Origin: Lottia gigantea
Taxonomy: Eukaryota > Mollusca > Gastropoda > Lottiidae
Assembly (NCBI RefSeq): GCF_000327385.1
Contig: NW_008710779.1
Span: forward strand, 483,347-547,346
DNA: 64,000 nt
Reading direction: 5' to 3'
Shown here in pieces: positions 1 through 12,600 of the stretch. The notes under the pieces are model-generated. The model saw nothing but the letters and a program-made list of their open reading frames with translations. It did no database searches and was not told where the DNA came from. The first letter of the stretch is position 1, and each line of letters opens with the position of its first letter. The translations under genes were made by a program, and so were the position numbers.

Positions 1-229
1 TTCAAATTTATTATCAAAATGTTATCTAAGTTAAAAAAAAGAAGTTATAAAACTTCTTCTATCAGTTTTGACTTTTTTTTTACAAACCACTATTAATTCA
101 TTATTTTTTTACAATCCTAATCACTTACTGCCAAAACTTGGTTAATTCAAACTACCCTTATTATTTATTATACTTATAAAAACACCATTAACATGTTACT
201 TTTAGACCATCCTCGTATTCACTTACTGC

Positions 230-1200
230 TAGTATCTTCCTAATTATCAATCATCCAAATCAATAACCACCTGTAACATGTTACCTTTAACCATTCTAAT
301 AGATAACTATCAGTAACCTGTTACCTTTAACCATTCTGATCAATAACCACCAGTAACTTGAAACCTTTAAACATTCTAATCAATAACCACCAGTAACTTG
401 TTACCTTTAACCATTCTGATCAACAACTATCAGTAACTTGAAACCTTTAAACATTCTCATCAATAACCACCAGTAACTTGTTACCTTTAACCATTCTGAT
501 CAATAACTACCAGTAACTTGAAACCTTTAACCATTCTGATCAATGACTACCAGTAACTTGTTACCTTTAACCATTCTGATCAATAACTACCAGTAACTTG
601 TTATCTTTAACCATTTTAATTAATAACTACCAGTAACTTGTTACCTTTAACCATTGTAATATATTACTACCAGTAACATGTTACCTTTAACCATTCTAAA
701 CAAAATAACTACCAGTAACATGTTACCTTTAACCATCCTATTCAATAACCACCAATGACTTGTTACTTTCCATACAAATGTAATTTTTCACTTTTGAACC
801 GTTCTGATCAATAATCACCAGTAACTTGTTACTTTTCAATCATGCTAATCAATAACAACCAATAACTTGTTACTTTTCAACCACCCTAATCAATAACTAC
901 CAGTAACTTGTTACTTTTCAACCACCCTAATCAATAACTACCAGTAACTTGTTACTTTTCAACAATCCCAATATATAATTACCAGTAACTTGTTACTTTT
1001 CAACAATCCTAATCTATAACTACCAGTAACTTGTTACTTTTCAACAATCCTAATCAATAACTACCAGTAACTAGTTACTTTTCAATCATGCTAATCAATA
1101 AACACTAGTTACTCTTTATTTTTCAACCATCCTAATCAATAATAACAAGTAACTTGTTACTTTTCCAACACCCTAATAAGTAACCACCAGTAATATACTG
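230..1200. repeat. 40-bp tandem repeat (minisatellite)
   Basis: About 24 copies of a 40-bp unit of the form CAATAACTACCAGTAACTTG followed by TTACCTTTAACCATTCTGAT. The period is exactly 40 through the middle; copies at the right edge carry a TTACTTTTCAACCATCCTAAT variant. No open frame runs through it. It probably lies in a dystrophin intron, because the gene continues to the left. Bases 1-229 are AT-rich with no feature seen. Confidence 0.9.
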
Positions 1201-1739
1201 GTTAAATACTAAAGATACATATCAAATAATTTCTTAATTATTTAAAGGTACATTTATCTCTTTTCGGTTCAGATTATCACTTCCAAATTCTAAAATATGT
1301 CAGAAATTGAATTGAAACTTTGCTCATTCTGCGATCTTCTTAAAGAGAACCACCTGGTTAATCTAAACTAAATAGGACAGGTGGTGTTGAATCTTGTAGT
1401 CAAGAATATCCACAATTAAGACAGAATAACATACATAAGTGTACACTGGTTTCAAGAAGAGTAAGGTTTTAACAGCGATATTACTCTAATTTTGGCACAT
1501 TATGTCACGGGAATTAAATTATTGTCAATAAATACTATGGTCATTCAAAGTTTTAAACTATGGGTCTGGACACGATTCACTACTACTATTTTCTTCTGTA
1601 TCAATCATCCCACACCCTACACAGCACCAGACACCGTACATATTTCCACCTTTATGTAGATAGGATCAAGTTAAACTAAATGTAGCATATGGATCATATT
1701 TTTTACTGGAAAAAGAACCACAAAGACAAGAAATCAGAA
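1201..1739. other. spacer between two minisatellites
   Basis: AT-rich sequence between the 40-bp and 25-bp arrays. I checked the minus strand for spectrin-repeat coding flanked by splice sites and saw none, so it is probably intronic. Confidence 0.5.
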
Positions 1740-4048
1740 TGACACAAACACAAAGAGGCCAGAAAACCTAGTTGCCTTTACAAATAGAACACCTATAGTT
1801 GGCTTTATGAATAGAAAACCTAGTTGTCTTTATAAATAGAACACCTATAGTTGGCTTTATGAATAGAAAACCTAGTTGTCTTTATAAATAGAACACCTAT
1901 AGTTGAATTTTTAAATAGAAAACCTAGTTGCCTTTATAAATAGAAAACCTAGTTGCCTTTATAAACAGAAAATCTAGTTGCTTTTATAAATAGAAAACCT
2001 AGTTGCCTTTATAAATAGAAAATCTAATTGTTTTTATAAAAAGAAAATCTAGTTACCTTTATAAATAGAAAACCTAGTTGCCTTTATAAATAGAAAACCT
2101 AGTTGCTTTTATAAATACAAAACCTAGTTGCCTTTATAAATAGAAAACCTAGTTGCCTTTATAAACAGAAAATCTAGTTGTCTTTATAAATAAAAAAAAT
2201 CTAGTTGCCTTTATAAACAGAAATTCTAGTTGTCTTTATAAATAGAAAACCTAGTTGCCTTTATAAATAGAAAATCTAGTTGCTTTTATAAATAGAAAAT
2301 CTTTAAAAATAGAAAACCTAGTTGCCTTATAAATAAAAAAAATAGGTGCACTTCTAAATAGAAAACCTAGTTGCTTATATAAATAGAAAACCTAGTTGCC
2401 TTTATAAACAGAAAATCTAGATGTCTTTATAAATAAAAAAAATCTAGTTTCCTTTTCAAACAGAAAATCTAGTTGTCTTTATAAATTTAAAACCTAGTTG
2501 CCTTTATAAATAGAAAATCTAGTTGCTTTTATAAATAGAAAACCTAGTTGCCTTTATAAACAGAAAATCTAGTTGTCTTTATAAATAAAAAAAAATCTAG
2601 TTGCCTTTATAAACAGAAAATCTAGTTGTCTTTATAAATAGAAAATCTAGTTGCTTTTATAAATAGAAAACCTAGTTGCCTTTATAAATAGAAAATCTAA
2701 TTGCTTTTATAAAAAGAAAATCTAGTTACCTTTATAAATAGAAAACCTAGTTGCCTTTATAAATATAAAACCTAGTTGTCTTTATAAACAGAAAACCTAG
2801 TTGTCTTTATAAATAAAAAAAATCTAGTTGCCTTTATAAACAGAAAATCTAGTTGTCTTTATAAATAGAAAACCTAGTTGCCTTTATAAATAGAAAATCT
2901 AGTTGCTTTTATAAATAAAAAATCTAGTTGTCTTTATAAACATAAAATCTAGTTGTCTTTATAAACAGAAAATCTAGTTGCCTTATAAATCGAAAATCTA
3001 GTTGCTTTTATAAATAGAAAATCTAGTTGCTTTTATAAATAGAAAATCTAGTTGTCTTTATAAACAGAAAACCTAGTTGCCTTTATAAATAGAAAACCTA
3101 GTTGCCTTATAAATAAAAAAAATAGGTGCCCTTCTAAATAGAAAACCTAGTTGCTTATATAAATAGAAAACCTAGTTGCCTTTATAAACAGAAAATCTAG
3201 TTGTCTTTATAAATAAAAAAAATCTAGTTTCCTTTATAAACAGAAAATCTAGTTGTCTTTATAAACAGAAAATCTAGTTGTCTTTATAAACAGAAAATCT
3301 AGTTGCCTTATAAATAGAAAATCTAGTTGCTTTTATAAATAGAAAATCTAGTTGCTTTTATAAATAGAAAACCTAGTTGCCTTTATAAACAGAAAATCTA
3401 GTTGTCTTTATAAATAAAAAAAATCTAGTTGCCTTTATAAACAGAAAATCTAGTTGTCTTTATAAATAGAAAACCTAGTTGCCTTTATAAATAGAAAACC
3501 TAGTTGTCTTTATAAACAGAAAATCTAGTTGTCTTTATAAATAAAAAAAATCTAGTTGCTTTATAAACAGAAAATCTAGTTGTCTTTATAAATAGAAAAC
3601 CTAGTTGCCTTTATAAATAGAAAATCTAGTTGCCTTTATAAATAGAAAACCTAGTTGCTTTTATAAATAGAAAACCTAGTTACCTTTATAAATAGAAAAC
3701 CTAGTTGCCTTTATAAATAGAAAACTTAGTTGCTTTTATAAATAGAAAACCTAGTTGCCTTTATAAATAGAAAACCTAGTTGCTTATATAAGTAGAAAAC
3801 CTAGTTGCTTTTATAAATAGAAAACCTAGTTGCCTTTATAAATAAAAAAACCTAGTTGCTTATATAAGTAGAAAACCTAGTTGCTTTTATAAATAGAAAA
3901 CCTAGTTGCCTTTATCAATAGAAAACCTAGTTGCTTTTATAAATAGAAAAGCTAGTTGCCTTTATAAATAGAAAACCTAGTTGCTTTTATAAATAGAAAA
4001 CCTAGTTGCCTTTATAAGTAGAAAACCTAGTTGCTTTTATAAATAGAT
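1740..4048. repeat. 25-bp tandem repeat, about 90 copies, with higher-order structure
   Basis: Continuous array of AAATAGAAAACCTAGTTGCC + TTTAT and variants: CCTAG versus TCTAG, GCC/GCT/GTC before TTTAT, AAATAG versus AAACAG, and a longer AAATAAAAAAAA form. Variant units recur in fixed order. In particular a rare GGTGC(A/C)CTTCTAAAT unit with the same neighbours occurs near 2340 and again near 3122, about 780 bp apart. This indicates block duplication within the array. Probably intronic to dystrophin. Confidence 0.93.
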
Positions 4049-4735
4049 AATAAATAACATGTAACTATCCGTATCTCAATCATTTCATGTAAAAGCCATC
4101 AAATGCTAATTAAATGAATCTAATAGCCATCCTGGATAATTCAAGATGTTAATCAAAAATCTTCAGAAAGAGTGGCTGATTTTTTGAAACCATATTTATC
4201 CTGCATAAAAATTACGTAAATAATATACAGCAAACAGTAGCATATGGAAAATGATCCATCATACACTTTCATAACGATAAGCAAAAACTAGTTCAGACAT
4301 TCTATATGAAACTACTTATAATGAAAACCATTCCATGTAGTTCATAACAAAGTCATAATGTAAACAGTATATACTAAACATCATCTGAATAGTTCACAAA
4401 ATGAATAACATAATACTTTATAGTTAAGATCAAAGTATGATTCCAGTCATAAACATAAAATTCTATTGAATTTCAGGATAGAAAAAGAATAAATGGTCAG
4501 GGAAAATGTACGAAACCAATTTTTTTAGTGAGTTAATTTCTATTTAAATGACTAGTCCACATAAAAAAATTTAGACTTTTCTTATTTTGACCGATAAATG
4601 GCCAAAAACAAGAAAATTATTGAAATAAGCACGCAAAGCAGAATATGCCTCAAGCAACTTAGAAGTCTTGATAGTAATAAAGATTTACTGCATATTTATA
4701 TGCATTAGGCTGAAACAATTTGATAATTTTTAGAA
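4049..4735. other. AT-rich sequence, no gene seen
   Basis: Lies between the 25-bp array and a MITE. No splice-flanked spectrin coding and no repeat was recognised. Probably part of the same dystrophin intron. Confidence 0.5.
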
Positions 4736-5066
4736 TCTAACTCATCCCAGACTCCATTTCATTAAGCGTCCAATCAAAACTGTTGTCTCTATAACATGTT
4801 CACAAGACAGGACATTCAATAAAACAAGTTTGAATAGAGTACAGAACGTGTTCCATGTGTGGAAAAAATTGTAGGTGTAGACAGATTTAAAAATGGCGGA
4901 GAACGAAAAAAGGTGGCAAAATTCTGAATGTGACATATTTGGTATTTTTATCCCAGAGTTCAGAAATCTATGCTTTTTTTTTTCCTCCTTTGTAAAATAA
5001 GTATAATTTATGTGATAAGGTGGAGTAACATAGAATATTGACATTTCTACTACCATTTCCTTCGAT
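4736..5066 (-). mobile_element. MITE family D copy (minus orientation)
   Basis: Shares the internal block AAGTTTGAATAGAGTACAGA, then CGTGTTCCATGTGTGG and a TTxAAAATGGCGGAGAA segment, read on the minus strand, with copies at 8222, 40880, 44287 and 46787. The ends are degraded here. A 104-codon open frame across it is chance. Confidence 0.7.
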
Positions 5067-5237
5067 GAACCAGTGACACAAACAGGTGTTCATTTATGAT
5101 AAACTGTAGTTTGTCACGTGATACTATGATGTTGTCAAAGCACGACAATGATGCAATCTAAGATTTGTGGCAAATTAAAGGACCCGATCATATAAAAAAG
5201 TGAAAATTGTGTTAATAAAAGCATCTGAATATAACTA

Positions 5238-5379
5238 TAAGAATTAAACGTTGGACTCACTAGCATTATTGGTGATCACGCCACAAATATACATAAAAGA
5301 CTTCGTCAGTTATTCAGTTTGTCACGTGACCAACTGTGTTTACACAAATAATGCTAGTGAGACCAACGTTTAATTCTTA
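5238..5379. mobile_element. 142-bp hairpin element with 33-bp terminal inverted repeats
   Basis: The left arm 5238-5270 begins TAAGAATTAAACGTTGG and the right arm 5347-5379 is its reverse complement with one mismatch in 33. The loop is 76 bp. This fits a very short MITE or a foldback element; a TA duplication at the ends is possible but ambiguous. It is unrelated to the other MITEs here. Confidence 0.75.
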
Positions 5380-5681
5380 ATATTTCCACTCTCACTGTAT
5401 TTGTCAAAGTGAACCCTTTGACAAGAAATGCATTCAAATTCGCGTAAACTGGAGTGGGTCACGTGGTCACATTCCTGAGCAATATGGCTGCTGTTGAAGC
5501 CTTATTTTTGTAACGGCAATCTTTTTGAAATAAAATTTAACAATCGGAAACTTCATGAAAAGAATACATTAGACAGTGGAAATATAAGCAATGAACCCAC
5601 TGCAGTTACAGTGATATGAATACATTGGGCACGGTGCAAATTGAATGAGCTGCCGAAGGCACTTACTTTATTTCTGTGTAT

Positions 5682-6207
5682 TAATGCTAAGTTCACACCA
5701 ACGGCGCTTAGATTGCGCTTTAAAGCGGCGTTCAAAGCGGTACCAAAGTTCGACTAAATAGCCAGGGTCGTAATAGATCGTTGGAAAGCTTTGAGCAAAG
5801 CTGGATATTCGGCAAGAGCGCCAAAATTTTTTAAACTGTTTAATAATTTTGGGCGCTCTGTCACGAATTGATTAAAGCGCCGAGAACGTATCAAACCTTA
5901 ACAAAGCGTAACAAAGTTCAGCATAGCTTGACTCAAAGCTTGATAATCGTATCAGAGCATGATTTAAAGCGTCATAACCGCATCAAAGCTTTATAAAGCT
6001 TATCAAAGCGTGATTTAAAGCGTAACAAGGCCTGATCAAATCGGGAAATAATTTGTACCCAAAGCGTAACCCATTCGTATCAGAGCTTATCAGAGCGTAA
6101 CATTACTTAGGAGATCGTGATATTTTTTGAAAAGTAAACAAAAAATGATGGCGCTTTGCTCGCCGATTTAAAGCACGGCATTCGCCGTTGGTGTGAACTA
6201 GGCATTA
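5682..6207. mobile_element. 526-bp non-autonomous DNA element with 25-bp TIRs and AAAGCG-rich core
   Basis: The terminal repeats 5682-5706 and 6183-6207 match at 23 of 25 positions (core AGTTCACACCAACGGCG). The inside is unusually rich in short imperfect repeats such as TCAAAGCGTGATTTAAAGCG, giving CG-containing sequence in an AT-rich setting. No coding capacity was seen. Only one copy lies in the window. The superfamily is not assigned. Confidence 0.8.
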
Positions 6208-6618
6208 GCAAGCAGTCTAAGGAATTATATGATAATTGTTGAGTATCAATTAATTGTTTAATATAGGTATATGTGACAGCTTTGGCATAAAGTGGTTAGC
6301 CATAATGTGTGTCTGCTGAATAGAGGTGAAGTCGTATGAAAACTGTATGGTGAATTTTTATTGGTTATTAACAATAATTGACGGATCATGCTGAATACAG
6401 TTGACTGTTTAACTGTACATGACTATCAATGGTGTTTCTAAGTGGGGTCAGGGTGCAATGCTTGCCAAACCACTCTCAAATTTCGTTATCATTTTATATA
6501 GGGAAAGAATTGCCTGTGGCCCCTACTCGTCCAAAACAACCCACCCCAACCCAAAATTTAATTATAGACACATCACAGATGATCATATAAAATATATTAT
6601 GTAACAACTATCACTTAC
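6208..6618. other. intronic sequence downstream of the last resolved dystrophin exon
   Basis: AT-rich and without a recognised element. A 61-codon plus-strand open frame here has no recognisable product. Confidence 0.5.
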
Positions 6619-9600
6619 TTGTAATGACTCTGATAAATCCTGCCATCTTTGATTTAGATGAGTTAATTCAGGTTCTACCATTTTACTATACTGGTCACTT
6701 TTACTCATCAAACAAATAGCTGATATTCTTACTTCATCAATATCACTTTTATGATCATTGACATCACATTCTATATTCTACAAAAATATCAAAAACATTT
6801 CATATTTAGATACATGTATGTACACAATTACAAGTTATCACAATTGAAGGGGATTGTAAGGAAGTTTTCTTGATTTTGTTCTTGCATTAGGCCATTAATG
6901 GCTTGTTTTTGCATCATTCCAATTTTCTGTCAGATGTCTGTGATTCCTGGTATTGTAGAAATACTGTCACTATTGCAAAAGCTGCATGCTCAGGACCTCA
7001 TCAATAGCCACTTCATAAAATGCTTAAAGGGACAGATGCAGCATTTTGGGGGGTTGATTTGAGAGTTGATTATATGTAATTAGTCTTCAGAAATACTAGA
7101 AATGTACAAAAATCACATAATTCCTTTAAAAATACTTCAAACTAGGAATTTTACTCTCTATTTCTATATATCACAGAGTATCTTAAATTGACGAGTCAAC
7201 ATTTTAACATTCTATAGATAATTCTGAACACATATGGATTTGAAAGCTCAAATTTCGACGGTGAGCTGTGAACACTATTACTGATTAGCTCAGCTAAAAA
7301 ATTCCAGTTTCTGAGAGTAAAGTATGATTGGTCGAAAACATGACCTATCTGTCTCTTTAATTTTTATGGAATCGCAAAAACCACATACTGAAAACATTTA
7401 ACAATTACTATAACTAACAAATAATGCTATGGACTAGATGCAAATTCTCATACAAAATTGATCAAAATATCTAAATCTACAGGTAAATCGATTTGTCCCT
7501 GATGCACAAAAAAACAGACTGGAAGATTAAAATTCTTCTAAGAAGTATTTGGATAAAAAAAATAAATTGACTAATTACCTTCATAATCTTGGCCTGTTCC
7601 TGTGTATATCTATCTTTAATATGTAATTTCTTGTTTTGACCAACTTTCCCTTCACATAGACTTAACCAATCTTTTAATGCCATGATCTTGGTTTGAAACT
7701 CAATAAATATTCCATCTAGTTTACCCTCTTCTTGCTGTAAATTCCAATTACAAAAAAACTTAATACTTAAAGGGATTTTAAAAAGGTTTTCTAAAATTTT
7801 CATGAGTATCTTGGACACTGATAGCATCAATTTGCACCATTCCAAATTTTCAATCGGGTAGGGCCAGAGTTGTTAGGCTAGTGTCGAAAAAGGGTTGCTC
7901 TGATCAATCTATCAAATTCAGTTGATTGGTATAGTGAATAATTAGGCTTTTAAATTTTTTTGATGCATATCTAAATAAGTATTTAACGTACCTGAATATG
8001 TTCTTTCCATTCAGCTACTTGAATTGATAATGCTGACCAGTCCATATTCAATTGGCTATTTGCTTCAACAGCAAGATTGACCTCCCCTTCATCTGCTACC
8101 ATATCTTTCATTAAATGTACAGAATCACTTATAGATGTCAATACAGGCTGATGTTTTATTATATCAATTTCTAATTGCTGAAATATATAAACAACGTTAT
8201 TTTATCTATTTCATATTTCTATGGGTGTGCTTGATGGATGACTTTTGCACAATTGGCATTCAATAAAACAAGTTGGATCAGGATTCTAAATGTTTTCCAT
8301 ATGTACCAAAAAGAATATGTGTTGACAGAATTCAAAATGGCGGAAAAGAAATTGGAGGGAAAATTTTGATTGTGACATGTTCGGTTTCGTACCATTTGAT
8401 CAAGGCCAGAATTGGAACAGACGAAACCTTTTTAGAACTTACCAATCACACACCACCCAAAATTAAAGAAAAGGGCAACAACTCTGTTTTAAATCATTCC
8501 ATAGCGCTGATAATGGCAATTTAACCTTGACAGATGAGTGCCGACCATATATCAACATAAAGAAGTTTTAAGGATGTAAAAAAGCCAAATTTACCTGAAT
8601 GAATTTTTTTTCTTGATCAACTTCTACCGTATCCAATTTTTTCTTTTCTTCTAATTTTGCCAAATTTACTTTAATAAATTCTTCTATTAACAGATGCTCT
8701 TTCTTATACTTCTTACTTAACTTCAACGCTTTTTCTAAATTGACTTTTCCTTGAGTAACCTGAAATACGTTTAACATCCAGTGATTATTACAAAGAATTG
8801 CCAAGATTTAGTACTTATAACATAGAAATTTAACAGTAGACAGAGCAATTGATCTCAAATTAATTCTCTGATTAACTCTGAAGGGATATACATAAGAGAT
8901 ATTGTCATGTTAAGGGGTAGACAGAAACTGTCACTTTTTATTGAAGCTGCTCTAATCCATTTTTGGATCGCTAGGTTTTGAGAATTTCATCAAGACAAAA
9001 GCCAAATTTGGCATCATTTCTGGTATCTTTACAAGGCTAAATCATTAATGAGTCCATCAAGATATTGCTGGATATTCCAAAATACAGTCAAGGGGTAAGC
9101 CTTTCCTTTCTTAGTTATATGTCATTATCCCTTTCTTTTATAAATCATATGTCATTATCCCTTTCTTTTATAAGTTATATGTCATTATCCCTTTCTTTTA
9201 TGAATCATATGTCATTATCCCTTTCTTTTATGAATCATATGTCATTATCCCTTTCTTTTATAAGTCATATGTTATTATCCCTTTCTTTTATAAGTTATAT
9301 GTTATTATCCCTTTCTTTATAAGTTATATGTCAATACCCCTTTCTTTTATGAATCATATGTCATTATCCCTTTCTTTTATGAATCATATGTCATTATCCC
9401 TTTCTTTTATAAATCATATGTCATTATCCCTTTCTTTTATAAGTTATATGTTATTATCCCTTTCTTTTATAAGTTATATGTTATTATCCCTTTCTTTTAT
9501 AAGTTATATGTCATTATCCCTTTCTTTATAAGTTATATGTCAATACCCCTTTCTTTTATAAGTTATAAGTCATATGTCATTATCCCTTCTTTTATAAATT

Positions 9601-12600
9601 ATATGTCAATATCATACCATTTCTGATAAATTAACACAAAATCTCACCTGTGCTCCCAAATCATTATACTGTTTCTTTATTGCGTCTAATTGCTTGTTTA
9701 GTTTATCAGGAAAATCTACTTGTTTTTTATCCACCACATGCCGCCCAGTTTTAATAACATATTCTACTTCACTCTTTAATTCACTTAATGTTCTATAGAA
9801 CGTCTAAAAGAAAATACAGATCATAAACTAACTTAAGTAAAAGTTTTTTGGGGGGTTGGCAAAAATGAATTAAGGTAGAAGAATTAAGCAAACATCAAAT
9901 GTCGCTCTAATAGTTTTCACGCTTAAGTTATCTTTGGCCTACTTTAATGTAAAATGTCTACAATTTTTTTTCTCATCACATTCATTGGTCTAACAATTTC
10001 ACAGCATCACGACACATTCTCAGAAAACTAAATTTAACTATAGATAGAGCAACAGATTGTTTTTGAACAAGGCCATCATGTTGATCAAATACAGAAAACA
10101 TGTTGGTCTAGAATGTCCCAGCTCAGAAAAATTTTAAAATTTCCTTTTCAAATCAAATTATACATGTTTTTTTTTTCTTCATTGTATTCTTTTATTGACT
10201 TGTGTTGGAAGTATTTTGCTAGAATAAATTGTATTATTTTAATTTTTTTTTTGTGCTGAAAGTTCTAGACTACCAACCTTTAATTCAAACCTAACTGTCA
10301 TAAGATATTAAATAGTAAAATTTGGTACTAGTTTATTAAATACTCACCATACATTGTTCATGTCTATCTGTGATATCTGAAGGGTTAAAGTTGGGTACCT
10401 CTAACATATATGATCTATCTTGGATATTATCCATCTCCCTTTTAACATGACTCAATTTAGGGTCAAAATTAGTCGGACGCTGGAACTTTCGAAACTTCAG
10501 TGTTACATCAGCGAAATGTTTCTGAAAAATGAACCAATTATGAACTAACAGATTACTTATGTTTCTGAACTAAAGTTACGAACTGGTATGATTCTCTGAT
10601 ATATTTTAAAATGAAATCTTTTTCAATAAATTGTAGGTGGACATCGAATCAAAATTCCATCCTAATAAGTGACATGGGTACCCCTGGAATAATTACCTTT
10701 AAAAGTGTAGTCTGTTGTTCCAGTCTTTGTCCAGCTTCTTCTTTACCTTGTAATTTATATTTTTTACTACTTTCTTCTAGTTCTTCCAGTAGTTTTTCTT
10801 CTTCTGCGAACTCTCTCTTTAAAGTCTATACAATATACAATAACAAGGTTGTTCATTTGAATAATTTTAGTGAGCCAGTTAATCAACTAGATATACAATC
10901 AAACAAAGTGTGTTCGGGGGGAAAGAGGTTTCCCTCCAACCCTAGGCAAGAAGTTCAACCCTCCTACTAATTTTCATAATTTAGGCCATTTCAAAATTAT
11001 TTTACCTTCTTGGTTGGACAAATTTGTGATTAACTTGCAACAACCAAGTCAATAGATGTCTCATTTTCAGCTCTTCATAAACACTTCATTTTAATATTCT
11101 TTTCGTTGCTCGCATACTTAAACCTCTACTGATCTTAGTGAAGAGAATATCAGACTGCAATATGAAAGGTTCGAGTTAACTTACTGACCTTATTTCTAAG
11201 TGACTAGTATATTTACCTCAAATTCTTCTGGATTGTCACCAGCTAATATATCAGCATCTAGACGTAGTTGTAAATGTTGAGATATATCTGACATCCATTG
11301 TGTCATCTCTAACATTTTTCGCTCTATGTTCTGAGCTCTATTAATATTCTGTTCTAACTGCTCCATTTTACTTTTAGCCTACAATCATAAAATAGATGTT
11401 TGTCTTGTTGTCGTTCAAATTGACATTAAGGCCAGAAAGCAGAAAAAATACTAATGCCTCTCATGTTCATGGTCATACAATTTTCAACCAATCAAATGTT
11501 AAGTTTTCGAGAGCAAAAAAACGTGTTCAATAAAAGATTTTCGTACTATATGTGAGGAATTCTGGGATATTCATTGTTATACCATTGACATGCATGTCTG
11601 CCAACTTTAACACTTTCAACCCTAGGCCAGATTGTAAGCCAATATATACCCAAACGGTCGGAAGAGCAGCCATACTAAATGATGTCACGCAACGTTAAGG
11701 ACATTTTTGGTTAAATTTTGACCAAGCACAATTCAGAGAAGAATTTTGGTAGATTAACTGTAGTAATCTGTAGAAAGAGCAAAAAACAAATCTGCATCTT
11801 AATCAAATTGGTTATCCTTATAAAATATGGCCATTTCTTTTTTGTCCTATAAACCTTCTTGAAATGCCTACCTCAACTTCTAGAGTTTCTGATCTTTTTG
11901 TAATATCCTGATATTGTTTCTGAACAGAATCTACCATAATGGAATTATTAATTAATTCATTGTAAATAGCAGTCAAGGTCTCTCTTTCACTTGTATCATG
12001 GTTCTTAATAACTGTTTCTATAGCCTACAACAAAACAGTAGATTATAGCTTATAGATTTAGTCTGAGTTGATATACTCTGAGTGTAGTAATATTACATAA
12101 ATCATAATACCAATATAGTATAAAAAGCTTAAAAAATAAAACCATTTAGCTAGCAGGTAATAAACAACAGACAGGCAAATTTCTGTTGATATGTAGCAGA
12201 AATAGCACAGACACAAAGTTCTGTGAGCCATCCATAATGCCCAGAGGTTTTGTGCTAATAAATGTATTTTTATACTGACAGTTAGCTTACATTAATTAAT
12301 AAAAAAGAAATATAACACTGACTAGGTGCTTTTCTCATTAAATATCTCTAAAGTTAGCAAATTTTACTAAACATCCCTTTGACTGCCATGTCGAAAAATA
12401 ACAAATTTGAAAAAATCACAGAAAAAGTGGCCAGACACAGAATTCTAATACTGACAGCTTGTAACTAAAATTAAGTTACGCATACAGCTGATACAGGCTG
12501 GATAAAACATCCTTATTCTGAAGTTCCCATCCTAAACCATTATTCTTTATGTAAACCATACTTACATTGAGTTCTTCAGATATATCTTCAGCATCAGAAC

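Noticed and set aside
230-4048. CRISPR-like regular arrays
   Set aside because: The units are contiguous minisatellite copies without unique spacers, in an animal genome.
9065-9531. Plus-strand open frames of MSLSLSF repeats
   Set aside because: They are created by the 30-bp minisatellite whose period is a multiple of three; no gene structure.
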